Assembly (NCBI RefSeq): GCF_002386445.1
Contig: NZ_DGIR01000025.1
Span: forward strand, 64,084 to 113,837
DNA: 49,754 bases
Source of the DNA: Pseudomonas sp. UBA4617
Lineage (GTDB): Bacteria; Pseudomonadota; Gammaproteobacteria; Pseudomonadales; Pseudomonadaceae
Reading direction: 5' to 3'
The translations under genes were made by a program, and so were the position numbers. This document shows, one piece after another, positions 43,397 through 49,754 of the stretch (position 1 is its first letter; the number at the start of each line of letters is the position of its first letter). The notes under the pieces are model-generated. The model had not been told where the DNA came from. It ran no database searches and worked only from the letters and a program-made list of their open reading frames with translations.

Positions 43397-44569
43397 TCAG
43401 TAGTGCGTGCGCACTGGCAGGCCCAGCTCCATTCGCAGCGCGTTTTCGTTGAAGGGTGATGGGTTGGTGTCGGTCGGCGCCGTTTCGGGGTTTTTGTCGA
43501 AATCGTAAAGAATGCCGCTCGGCAGGCCAATGGCTTGCAAGTGTGCATTGTCGACCTGGATCCGCCTGCGATCGATAGTCCTGATCGAAGTCTGGCCAGC
43601 TACCGTCGTACCATTGAAGGCGCTGTACGCCTCGCACAAGCAACGGTAAAAGTCGAGCAGCGGCAAATTGTCGCTGTCCGAGCGAGTCAGGTTGAATGCC
43701 AGGTACCCGCCCTCGGCAGGCAAGCCGGACACCCATTCCAGGTTGCTGTTCTGTCGTAGGTAATGGTCCCTGTCGGTCGGGTCTGAAATGTGGACGTCAA
43801 AATGGCTGGCCTGCTGTGTCTCGGTAACGTTTATCCATGACCGTTTCGCCAGCTGGGTCAGGAGTTGCCGGCCGCAATGCGTGTGGCATAGAAATACCAG
43901 GTGGTTGTGGACGGCCTGTTTGAAGGTATCGCTGCCTTGTATGTCGAGCGTGTTGCTGGCGAGTGCGTCGAGCGGGGCGGTGAGTGGCTGCTCGAAACGG
44001 GCGTCACCCGTCTGGTTGCGGGCATAGACGACTGATTCGTGTGGGTCATCGACCAGGATATGGCCGTTGATACGGCGGCTCGCGGCGCCGCTCTTGATGA
44101 ATGTCAGCCCCTCGCCCACGTTGATCAGTGCATCGCCACTGCCGGTGAAAACCTCGGTGATGCCGCCACCGGTCGTGATGCGCGCAGTGCCATCTGCGGC
44201 CTGAATGATGACCGGCATTTTTACTTCCTCCGCCACACGGACGTTGGCCTCACCCTTTGCAGTTCTGATGATGAGGGTTTGTCTTTGCGTAGGCGCGAGG
44301 ATGAACGTCTTGTTGCCGACTTTGGCTTTCAGGTGGCAATCGTAGAGGGAAATGTCGATATCGACCGCCGAGGTATGGCTCTGAATCACCATGTGGTGCT
44401 TGCCGGGAATCTGGCCTTGATCGAACCATATCTGTTCCAGAAGGACGTCTATTTTGTCGTCCCGGTATTCGTAGAATCGATGGACGGCTTTGCCATCCTC
44501 GGATGTGTCTGCCCACTGTTGAAAACCGCTGGTCCTGCCAGAAATGAAATAGATAGGGTTGGGATGCAT
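43397..44569 (-). CDS. M91/HopH1-like metallopeptidase homologue with destroyed HExxH motif
   Basis: This 390-residue protein has an N-terminal beta-rich part (about 55-185, with GSGDALINVGEGLTFI resembling solenoid or toxin linkers). The C-terminal half follows the M91 (NleD/HopH1/XopG) family: GYLAFNL, LLDFYRCLCEAYSAFNGTTV, LQAIGLPSG and the terminal NENALRMELGLPVRTHY. The usual HELxHAY active site reads R309-C-L-C-E313-A-Y315, so the two zinc His and the catalytic Glu are lost. There is no signal peptide and no strong ribosome-binding site. It sits alone between astE and alaS, AT-richer than its neighbours, suggesting acquisition. It may be a pseudoenzyme effector or toxin remnant; cargo and target are unknown. 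Confidence 0.72.
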   Translation of the reverse strand: MHPNPIYFISGRTSGFQQWADTSEDGKAVHRFYEYRDDKIDVLLEQIWFDQGQIPGKHHMVIQSHTSAVDIDISLYDCHLKAKVGNKTFILAPTQRQTLIIRTAKGEANVRVAEEVKMPVIIQAADGTARITTGGGITEVFTGSGDALINVGEGLTFIKSGAASRRINGHILVDDPHESVVYARNQTGDARFEQPLTAPLDALASNTLDIQGSDTFKQAVHNHLVFLCHTHCGRQLLTQLAKRSWINVTETQQASHFDVHISDPTDRDHYLRQNSNLEWVSGLPAEGGYLAFNLTRSDSDNLPLLDFYRCLCEAYSAFNGTTVAGQTSIRTIDRRRIQVDNAHLQAIGLPSGILYDFDKNPETAPTDTNPSPFNENALRMELGLPVRTHY

Positions 44570-44874
44570 GAGAAGGCTCGCTGGTTGTTAATGGGGGGGC
44601 GACAGTTGTCGCTGCGGCCAAAGTAAAAGGTTGGGCAGGCGAGGGGCGGTAGTTATCTAGGGGCAAGAGGGGCGAGAAGGGGCGTTGTGACCAGGCGCTG
44701 AACCGTATAGCCTCCATTTTGATGTTCGAAATGACGATTTCATGCCGATTGACCGTTTCGGGCGTATAAACACACTGCATCCGCCGTTCAGGCTGGATAT
44801 AATGGCGCCCTTTGCCGTCGTTTCGTCGATTCGACGTATCAGCCCAAACGGCCGCCGTTTCCGTGGAAGAACCT
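44570..44874. other. 305-bp gap upstream of alaS
   Basis: It holds the alaS promoter (-10 TATAAT at 44798-44803 with only a weak -35) and, on the other strand, the start region of the M91-like gene. No gene or RNA is supported. The stretch is more AT-rich than its surroundings. Confidence 0.5.
44798..44803 (+). promoter_or_regulatory. -10 element of the alaS promoter
   Basis: A perfect TATAAT lies 72 bp before the alaS start. The -35 position is poor (CTGCAT at 17-bp spacing), so this call rests on the -10 alone. Confidence 0.5.
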
Positions 44875-47499
44875 ATGAAAAGCGCAGAAATCCGTGAAGC
44901 CTTCCTTCGCTTCTTCGAAGAGCAGGGACATACCCGAGTCGCCTCCAGTTCGCTGATCCCGAACAACGACCCGACTCTGCTGTTCACCAATGCCGGCATG
45001 AACCAGTTCAAGGACTGCTTCCTCGGTGCGGAGAAGCGTGCCTACACCCGTGCCGTCAGCAGCCAGAAGTGCGTGCGCGCCGGTGGCAAGCACAACGACC
45101 TGGAAAACGTCGGTTACACCGCGCGTCACCATACCTTCTTCGAGATGCTGGGCAATTTCAGCTTCGGCGACTATTTCAAGCGCGACGCCATCACCTTCGC
45201 CTGGACCTTCCTGACCTCGGAAAAGTGGCTGAACCTGCCCAAGGAGAAGCTCTGGGTAACGGTCTACGCCACTGACGATGAAGCCTACGACATCTGGACC
45301 AAGGAAGTCGGCGTACCAGCCGAGCGCATGGTGCGTATCGGCGACAACAAAGGCGCCCCATACGCCTCCGACAACTTCTGGACCATGGGCGACACCGGCC
45401 CTTGCGGCCCGTGCACCGAGATCTTCTACGACCACGGCCCGGACATCTGGGGCGGCCCACCCGGCTCGCCGGAAGAAGACGGCGACCGCTACATCGAGAT
45501 CTGGAACAACGTCTTCATGCAGTTCAACCGCACTGCCGATGGCGTGCTGCACCCGCTGCCAGCGCCGTCGGTAGACACCGGCATGGGCCTGGAGCGGATC
45601 AGCGCGGTGCTGCAGCACGTGCATTCGAACTACGAGATCGACCTGTTCCAGAACCTGCTGTCTGCCGCGGCCAAGGCCATCGGTTGCAGCAATGACGGCC
45701 AGGCTTCGCTGAAAGTGGTGGCCGACCACATCCGTTCGTGCGGCTTCCTGATCGCCGACGGCGTGCTGCCGTCCAACGAAGGTCGCGGCTACGTGCTGCG
45801 CCGCATCATTCGCCGCGCCTGCCGCCACGGCAACAAGCTGGGTGCCAAGGGCAGCTTCTTCTACCAGATCGTGGCCGCGCTGGTCGGCGAAATGGGCGAA
45901 GCGTTCCCGGAACTGCAGAGCCAGCAGGCGCACATCGAGCGCGTGCTCAAGGCCGAAGAAGAGCAGTTCGCCAAGACCCTGGAACAGGGCCTGCGCATCC
46001 TCGAGCAGGACCTGGCGCAGTTGCAGGGCGACGTGGTGCCGGGTGACGTGGTGTTCAAACTGTACGACACCTATGGCTTCCCGATGGACCTGACTGCCGA
46101 CATCGCCCGCGAGCGCGAACTGACCATCGACGAAGCCGGCTTCGAGCGCGAAATGGACGCCCAGCGTGAGCGTGCCCGCTCGGCCAGCGCCTTCGGCATG
46201 GACTACAACAGCCTGGTCAAGGTCGACACCGCCACCGAATTCCTTGGCTACGACGCTACCGAAGGCCAGGGCAAGGTCATCGCCCTGTACAAGGACGGCC
46301 AGGCTGTCGACCAGCTGGGTGAAGGCGAGCAGGGCGTGGTCGTGCTCGACCGCACGCCGTTCTACGCCGAGTCCGGCGGCCAGGTGGGCGACACCGGCTA
46401 CCTGCAGGCCGGCGCTGCACGATTCGACGTGCGCGACACCACCAAGACCGGCGGCGCCTTCCTGCACCACGGCGTGGTCGCCAGCGGTGCATTGCTGATC
46501 GGTTCGTCGGTCGAGGCCAAGGTCGATGCCGAGGTGCAGCATGCCACCTCGCTGAACCACTCGGCCACCCACCTGCTGCACGAAGCGCTGCGCCAGGTGC
46601 TGGGCGAGCACGTACAGCAAAAGGGCTCGCTGGTCGACAGCCAGCGCCTGCGTTTCGACTTCAGCCACTTCGAGGCGGTGAAACCGGAGCAGATCAAGGC
46701 CCTGGAAGACATCGTCAACCGCGAAGTGCGCAAGAACACTGCGGTGGAAACCGAACTGACCGACATCGAAACCGCCAAGGCCAAGGGTGCCATGGCGCTG
46801 TTCGGCGAGAAGTACGGCGACACCGTGCGTGTGCTGAGCATGGGCGGCGATTTCTCGGTGGAGCTGTGCGGCGGTATTCACGCCAAGCGCACCGGTGACA
46901 TCAGCCTGTTCAAGATTATCAGCGAAGGTGGTGTGGCTTCTGGCGTGCGCCGCATCGAAGCGGTAACCGGCGCTGCGGCGCTGGCCTACCTGAACGCTGC
47001 CGAAGAGCAGGTCAAGGAAGCCGCGCAACTGGTGAAAGGCAACCGTGACAACCTGATCGACAAGCTGTCGGCTGTGCTCGAGCGCAACCGCCAGCTGGAG
47101 AAGCAGCTGGAACAGCTGCAGGCCAAGGCCGCCAGCGCCGCCGGGGATGATCTCTCCAACGCGGCCGTTGAGGTCAAGGGCGCCAAGGTGCTCGCCGCCC
47201 GCCTGGATGGGCAGGATGGCAAGGCCTTGCTGGCGCTGGTCGATCAACTGAAGAACAAGCTCGGCCACGCAGTGATCCTGCTGGGCAGCGAGCATGAGGG
47301 CAAGGTCGTGCTGGTGGCCGGTGTGACCAAGGACCTCTCCAGCCAACTCAAGGCTGGCGATCTGATGAAACAAGCCGCTGCGGCGGTGGGTGGCAAGGGC
47401 GGTGGCCGTCCGGACATGGCTCAGGGTGGTGGCGTCGACGTCGCTGCGCTGGACCGGGCCCTGGCGCTGGCCGTGCCATTCGCAGAGCAGGGACTTTGA
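44875..47499 (+). CDS. alaS: Alanyl-tRNA synthetase
   Basis: This 874-residue class-II synthetase has motif 1-3 segments in the N-terminal domain (SSSLIPNNDPTLLFTNAGMNQF, VRAGGKHNDLENVG, RHHTFFEMLGNFSFGDYFK). The editing domain zinc ligands are in HSATHLLHEALRQVLG and LCGGIHAKRTGDI. A coiled coil (about 705-770) leads to the DHHA1/C-Ala domain ending GGKGGGRPDMAQGGG. It charges tRNA-Ala and clears mischarged Ser and Gly. MKSAEIREAFL at 44875 is the family start. Confidence 0.98.
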   Translation: MKSAEIREAFLRFFEEQGHTRVASSSLIPNNDPTLLFTNAGMNQFKDCFLGAEKRAYTRAVSSQKCVRAGGKHNDLENVGYTARHHTFFEMLGNFSFGDYFKRDAITFAWTFLTSEKWLNLPKEKLWVTVYATDDEAYDIWTKEVGVPAERMVRIGDNKGAPYASDNFWTMGDTGPCGPCTEIFYDHGPDIWGGPPGSPEEDGDRYIEIWNNVFMQFNRTADGVLHPLPAPSVDTGMGLERISAVLQHVHSNYEIDLFQNLLSAAAKAIGCSNDGQASLKVVADHIRSCGFLIADGVLPSNEGRGYVLRRIIRRACRHGNKLGAKGSFFYQIVAALVGEMGEAFPELQSQQAHIERVLKAEEEQFAKTLEQGLRILEQDLAQLQGDVVPGDVVFKLYDTYGFPMDLTADIARERELTIDEAGFEREMDAQRERARSASAFGMDYNSLVKVDTATEFLGYDATEGQGKVIALYKDGQAVDQLGEGEQGVVVLDRTPFYAESGGQVGDTGYLQAGAARFDVRDTTKTGGAFLHHGVVASGALLIGSSVEAKVDAEVQHATSLNHSATHLLHEALRQVLGEHVQQKGSLVDSQRLRFDFSHFEAVKPEQIKALEDIVNREVRKNTAVETELTDIETAKAKGAMALFGEKYGDTVRVLSMGGDFSVELCGGIHAKRTGDISLFKIISEGGVASGVRRIEAVTGAAALAYLNAAEEQVKEAAQLVKGNRDNLIDKLSAVLERNRQLEKQLEQLQAKAASAAGDDLSNAAVEVKGAKVLAARLDGQDGKALLALVDQLKNKLGHAVILLGSEHEGKVVLVAGVTKDLSSQLKAGDLMKQAAAAVGGKGGGRPDMAQGGGVDVAALDRALALAVPFAEQGL

Positions 47500-47502
47500 G
47501 AT

Positions 47503-47535
47503 GGGGCGGCCAGTGGTCTAGTCGCTGGCCGCTCC
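47503..47535 (+). terminator. Possible terminator after alaS
   Basis: An 11-bp stem (GGGCGGCCAG-type / CTGGCCGCTC with one G-T pair) lies just past the alaS stop. The T-run (TTTTTT) is 11 nt further on, so it is a weak terminator or attenuator before lysC. Confidence 0.5.
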
Positions 47536-47583
47536 ATGTTGGATTGTTTTTTGGGGCCCTGTATGGGCTGAGGCACCATTGAA

Positions 47584-48819
47584 ATGGCGTTGATCGTACA
47601 GAAATTTGGCGGCACCTCTGTCGGTTCCATCGAGCGGATCGAGCAGGTAGCCGATAAGGTCAAGAAACACCGTGAGGCGGGCGACGACCTGGTGGTTGTG
47701 TTGTCGGCCATGAGCGGTGAAACCAATCGCCTGATCGACCTGGCCAAGCAGATCAGCGATCAGCCGGTTCCGCGCGAGCTGGACGTGATCGTGTCGACCG
47801 GTGAGCAGGTCACCATTGCCCTGCTGGCCATGGCCCTGATCAAGCGCGGTGTGCCAGCGGTGTCCTACACCGGCAACCAGGTGCGCATCCTCACCGACAG
47901 TGCGCACAACAAGGCGCGCATCCTGCAGATCGACGACCAGAAGATCCGTGCCGACCTCAAGCAAGGCCGCGTGGTCGTGGTAGCGGGCTTCCAGGGCGTC
48001 GACGAGCACGGCAACATCACCACCCTGGGCCGTGGCGGCTCCGACACCACCGGCGTGGCCCTGGCGGCGGCGCTGAAGGCCGACGAGTGCCAGATCTACA
48101 CCGACGTCGACGGCGTCTACACCACTGATCCGCGCGTCGTGCCACAGGCCCGACGCCTGGAGAAGATCACCTTCGAAGAGATGCTGGAAATGGCCAGCCT
48201 CGGTTCCAAGGTGCTGCAGATCCGCTCGGTGGAGTTCGCCGGCAAATACAACGTTCCGCTGCGCGTGCTGCACAGCTTCAAGGAGGGTCCGGGTACCCTC
48301 ATTACCATTGATGAAGAGGAATCCATGGAACAGCCGATCATTTCCGGTATCGCCTTCAACCGTGATGAAGCCAAGCTGACCATTCGCGGCGTGCCGGACA
48401 CCCCGGGCGTGGCTTTCAAGATCCTCGGCCCGATCAGCGCCTCGAACATCGAGGTCGACATGATCGTGCAGAACGTTGCTCACGATAACACCACCGACTT
48501 CACCTTCACCGTGCACCGCAACGAGTACGAGAAGGCGCAGAGCGTGCTGGAAAACACCGCGCGCGAAATCGGCGCCCGTGAAGTGATTGGCGACACCAAG
48601 ATCGCCAAGGTCTCGATCGTTGGCGTCGGCATGCGTTCGCACGCCGGTGTGGCCAGCCGCATGTTCGAAGCCCTGGCCAAGGAGGGGATCAACATCCAGA
48701 TGATCTCCACCTCCGAGATCAAGGTTTCGGTCGTGATCGAAGAGAAGTACCTGGAGCTGGCCGTACGCGCGCTGCACACCGCGTTCGAGCTCGACGCTCC
48801 GGTACGACAGAGCGAGTAA
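47584..48819 (+). CDS. lysC: Aspartate kinase
   Basis: This 411-residue aspartokinase starts the lysine, threonine, methionine and diaminopimelate branch. It has KFGGTSVGSIERI at the N-terminus, SGETNRLIDL, GRGGSDTTGVALAAALKADECQIYTDVDGVYTTDPR and two ACT domains (about 265-335 and 345-405; ISGIAFNRDEAKLTIRG, VSIVGVGMRSHAGVASRMFEAL). The ACT domains carry feedback regulation. An internal ATG at 48325 with AGAGGA just upstream could give a 164-residue beta subunit of ACT domains only, as in Bacillus and Corynebacterium. Confidence 0.96.
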   Translation: MALIVQKFGGTSVGSIERIEQVADKVKKHREAGDDLVVVLSAMSGETNRLIDLAKQISDQPVPRELDVIVSTGEQVTIALLAMALIKRGVPAVSYTGNQVRILTDSAHNKARILQIDDQKIRADLKQGRVVVVAGFQGVDEHGNITTLGRGGSDTTGVALAAALKADECQIYTDVDGVYTTDPRVVPQARRLEKITFEEMLEMASLGSKVLQIRSVEFAGKYNVPLRVLHSFKEGPGTLITIDEEESMEQPIISGIAFNRDEAKLTIRGVPDTPGVAFKILGPISASNIEVDMIVQNVAHDNTTDFTFTVHRNEYEKAQSVLENTAREIGAREVIGDTKIAKVSIVGVGMRSHAGVASRMFEALAKEGINIQMISTSEIKVSVVIEEKYLELAVRALHTAFELDAPVRQSE

Positions 48820-48830
48820 AACGCTGCCTG

Positions 48831-48903
48831 GAAGGGCGCGGCTTGCCGCGCCCTTCGCGTTTCTGCTTGCCACGCAGGCCCTTTCCTGGCCTGCGGGGCA
48901 AGC
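48831..48903 (+). terminator. Two hairpins between lysC and csrA
   Basis: The first is a perfect 11-bp stem (48831-48841 / 48846-48856, CTTG loop) with only a weak T-run after it. The second pairs GCTTGCC (48865-48871) with GGCAAGC (48897-48903) and GCAGGCC with GGCCTGC inside. The first likely ends lysC transcripts; the second would fold in the csrA leader. Confidence 0.6.
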
Positions 48904-48985
48904 AACCGAGGCCCGAGCCATCGTCCACGGCCGGCCGCGACACCCAAGACTGTTACCCCTGTATGTTTCGCGTAAGGAGAAAGCT

Positions 48986-49174
48986 ATGTTGATTCTGACT
49001 CGTCGGTGCGCCGAGAGCCTGATCATTGGAGACGGCGAGATCACCGTGACGGTGCTCGGTGTCAAAGGTAACCAGGTGCGTATTGGCGTCAGCGCCCCTA
49101 AAGAAGTGGCCGTTCACCGCGAGGAAATCTACCTGCGGATCAAGAAAGAGAAGGACGAGGAGCCAAGCCTTTAA
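48986..49174 (+). CDS. csrA: Carbon storage regulator CsrA/RsmA
   Basis: This 62-residue RNA-binding regulator begins MLILTRRCAESLIIGD and has VTVLGVKGNQVRIGVSAPKEVAVHREEIYLRI, with the RNA-contact Leu4 and Arg44-type residues. It binds GGA loops at mRNA start sites and is titrated by RsmY/RsmZ-type RNAs. Its own leader has an AAGGAG site at ATG 48986. It lies after lysC and before tRNA-Ser, the common pseudomonad order. Confidence 0.97.
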   Translation: MLILTRRCAESLIIGDGEITVTVLGVKGNQVRIGVSAPKEVAVHREEIYLRIKKEKDEEPSL

Positions 49175-49200
49175 TTTTTTTGAAGTTTTTTTCAAAAAAA
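49175..49200 (+). terminator. A/T-rich hairpin after csrA
   Basis: TTTTTTTGAA and TTCAAAAAAA form a 10-bp inverted repeat around GTTTTT. It starts at the csrA stop codon and lies just before the tRNA-Ser promoter. An A/T stem is unusual for a terminator in this GC-rich genome. Confidence 0.55.
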
Positions 49201-49203
49201 GGG

Positions 49204-49232
49204 TTGCAAACGAGGAAGGCTGTGTTTAATAT
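49204..49232 (+). promoter_or_regulatory. Promoter of tRNA-Ser
   Basis: TTGCAA-N17-TAATAT, followed by a GC-rich discriminator (TCGCCTCG), as is usual for stable RNA genes. Confidence 0.7.
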
Positions 49233-49246
49233 TCGCCTCGTGTTGC

Positions 49247-49337
49247 GGTGAGGTGGCCGAGTGGCCGAAGGCGCTCCCCTGCTAAGGGAGTATACCTCAT
49301 AAGGGTATCGGGGGTTCGAATCCCCCCTTCACCGCCA
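49247..49337 (+). tRNA. tRNA-Ser (anticodon GCT)
   Basis: A 91-nt class-II tRNA. Acceptor GGTGAGG pairs with CTTCACC (one G-T), followed by G and encoded CCA. The anticodon stem CTCCC/GGGAG holds loop CTGCTAA, anticodon GCT for AGC/AGU. A long variable arm (TATACCTCATAAGGGTATC) and TTCGAAT T-loop are visible. Confidence 0.97.
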
Positions 49338-49401
49338 TTATTCGCTTAGGGCGCTGTAATCGGCAAGAACGCTAAGTAGTTGATTTTAAACGAAAAAGTT
49401 C

Positions 49402-49429
49402 TTGCAATAATGTTTCAGCGACCTATAAT
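49402..49429 (+). promoter_or_regulatory. Promoter of the tRNA-Arg array
   Basis: TTGCAA-N16-TATAAT with a GC-rich discriminator (GCGCGGC), ending 15 bp before the first tRNA-Arg. Confidence 0.8.
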
Positions 49430-49443
49430 GCGCGGCAAGACAC

Positions 49444-49520
49444 GGACTCATAGCTCAGCTGGATAGAGTACTCGGCTACGAACCGAGCGGTCGGAGGTTC
49501 GAATCCTCCTGAGTCCGCCA
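49444..49520 (+). tRNA. tRNA-Arg (anticodon ACG), copy 1
   Basis: A 77-nt tRNA. Acceptor GGACTCA pairs with TGAGTCC, with CCA encoded. The anticodon stem CTCGG/CCGAG holds loop CTACGAA, anticodon ACG, read as inosine ICG after TadA action, for CGN codons. A CCACTT-TTG-AAGTGG hairpin overlaps the CCA end and is followed by CTTTGTTT. Confidence 0.97.
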
Positions 49521-49591
49521 CTTTTGAAGTGGCTTTGTTTGCAAGGCTGCTTCAATCACCAGTGGTAACCTGGTCTAAAAATACCAACCAC

Positions 49592-49668
49592 GGACTCATA
49601 GCTCAGCTGGATAGAGTACTCGGCTACGAACCGAGCGGTCGGAGGTTCGAATCCTCCTGAGTCCGCCA
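49592..49668 (+). tRNA. tRNA-Arg (anticodon ACG), copy 2
   Basis: Identical in sequence to copy 1, with start-to-start spacing of 148 bp and a nearly identical spacer. It is part of a tandem duplication. Confidence 0.97.
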
Positions 49669-49738
49669 CTTTTGAAGTGGCTTTGTTTGAAAGGCTGCTT
49701 CAGTCACCAGTGGTAACCTGGTCTAAAAATACCACCAC

Positions 49739-49754
49739 GGACTCATAGCTCAGC
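49739..49754 (+). tRNA. tRNA-Arg (ACG), copy 3, partial
   Basis: The first 16 nt of a third identical copy (GGACTCATAGCTCAGC) start 147 bp after copy 2 and are cut by the window end. Confidence 0.9.

Larger units (their letters stand above)
49444..49754 (+). repeat. Tandem repeat of tRNA-Arg plus spacer, about 147-148 bp unit
   Basis: Two full units and the start of a third. The spacers differ at a few bases only (for example TTTGCAAGG versus TTTGAAAGG, and CTTCAATC versus CTTCAGTC, with one lost AC), showing recent duplication. Confidence 0.9.

Noticed and set aside
43397..44569. Calling the M91-like gene a pseudogene
   Set aside because: The frame is intact over 390 codons with family-typical ends. 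Only the active-site residues are changed, which fits a pseudoenzyme better than decay.
44839..47373. An 844-codon antisense frame in alaS
   Set aside because: Mirror of alaS codon bias; no domain or ribosome-binding site.
49444..49754. A CRISPR array from the ~148-bp repeats
   Set aside because: The repeat is a full tRNA-Arg gene plus spacer; unit length and content exclude CRISPR.

Overview
This window looks like the chromosome of a Pseudomonas putida-group bacterium. The sequence is GC-rich with strong third-position GC bias. It carries P. putida-type REP/BIME hairpins in several gaps. The gene order phhR/phhAB, acsA, aotJQMP-argR, aruCFGDB-E, alaS, lysC, csrA, tRNA-Ser, tRNA-Arg is that of fluorescent pseudomonads, as I recall it. 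All functional calls come from reading protein motifs and gene order; no database search was run.

Region 1 (1-11.6 kb) holds housekeeping and envelope genes. They are a PlpD-type patatin/beta-barrel protein, a SelWTH-family thioredoxin-like protein, an EamA exporter with an AraC regulator, an LpxH-like metallophosphatase, an Mpo1-like protein, a second AraC regulator, TrkH, a YdjA-like nitroreductase, and a Cpx-type envelope stress locus (cpxR, Spy/CpxP-like gene, cpxA).

Region 2 (11.6-17.1 kb) holds yciI-yciB facing away from rnm-yciO-scpA-scpB and then rluB: RNA maturation or decay and chromosome segregation.

Region 3 (17.1-28.4 kb) centres on aromatic amino acids. It has an AroP-type permease with a long regulatory leader, a LysR regulator divergent from a YdiJ-type flavin/Fe-S dehydrogenase, an MFS transporter, phhB-phhA and the divergent TyrR-family regulator phhR. 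TyrR-type boxes lie upstream of both the permease and phhA/phhR.

Region 4 (28.4-43.4 kb) holds acsA followed by the complete arginine uptake and arginine succinyltransferase (AST) pathway. The transporter aotJQMP and regulator argR are followed by aruC, aruF, aruG, astD, astB, a small His-rich protein, and astE. Matching ArgR half-sites sit at the aotJ and aruC promoters. Hfq/Crc-type CA motifs precede the permease, phhA and acsA, which suggests shared catabolite control of amino acid and acetate use.

Region 5 (43.4-49.75 kb) has an accessory gene resembling M91/HopH1/NleD zinc metallopeptidases in which the HExxH motif is destroyed. This is the best candidate for something undescribed. It is followed by alaS, lysC, csrA, tRNA-Ser(GCT) and a tandem array of tRNA-Arg(ACG) genes that runs off the window end.
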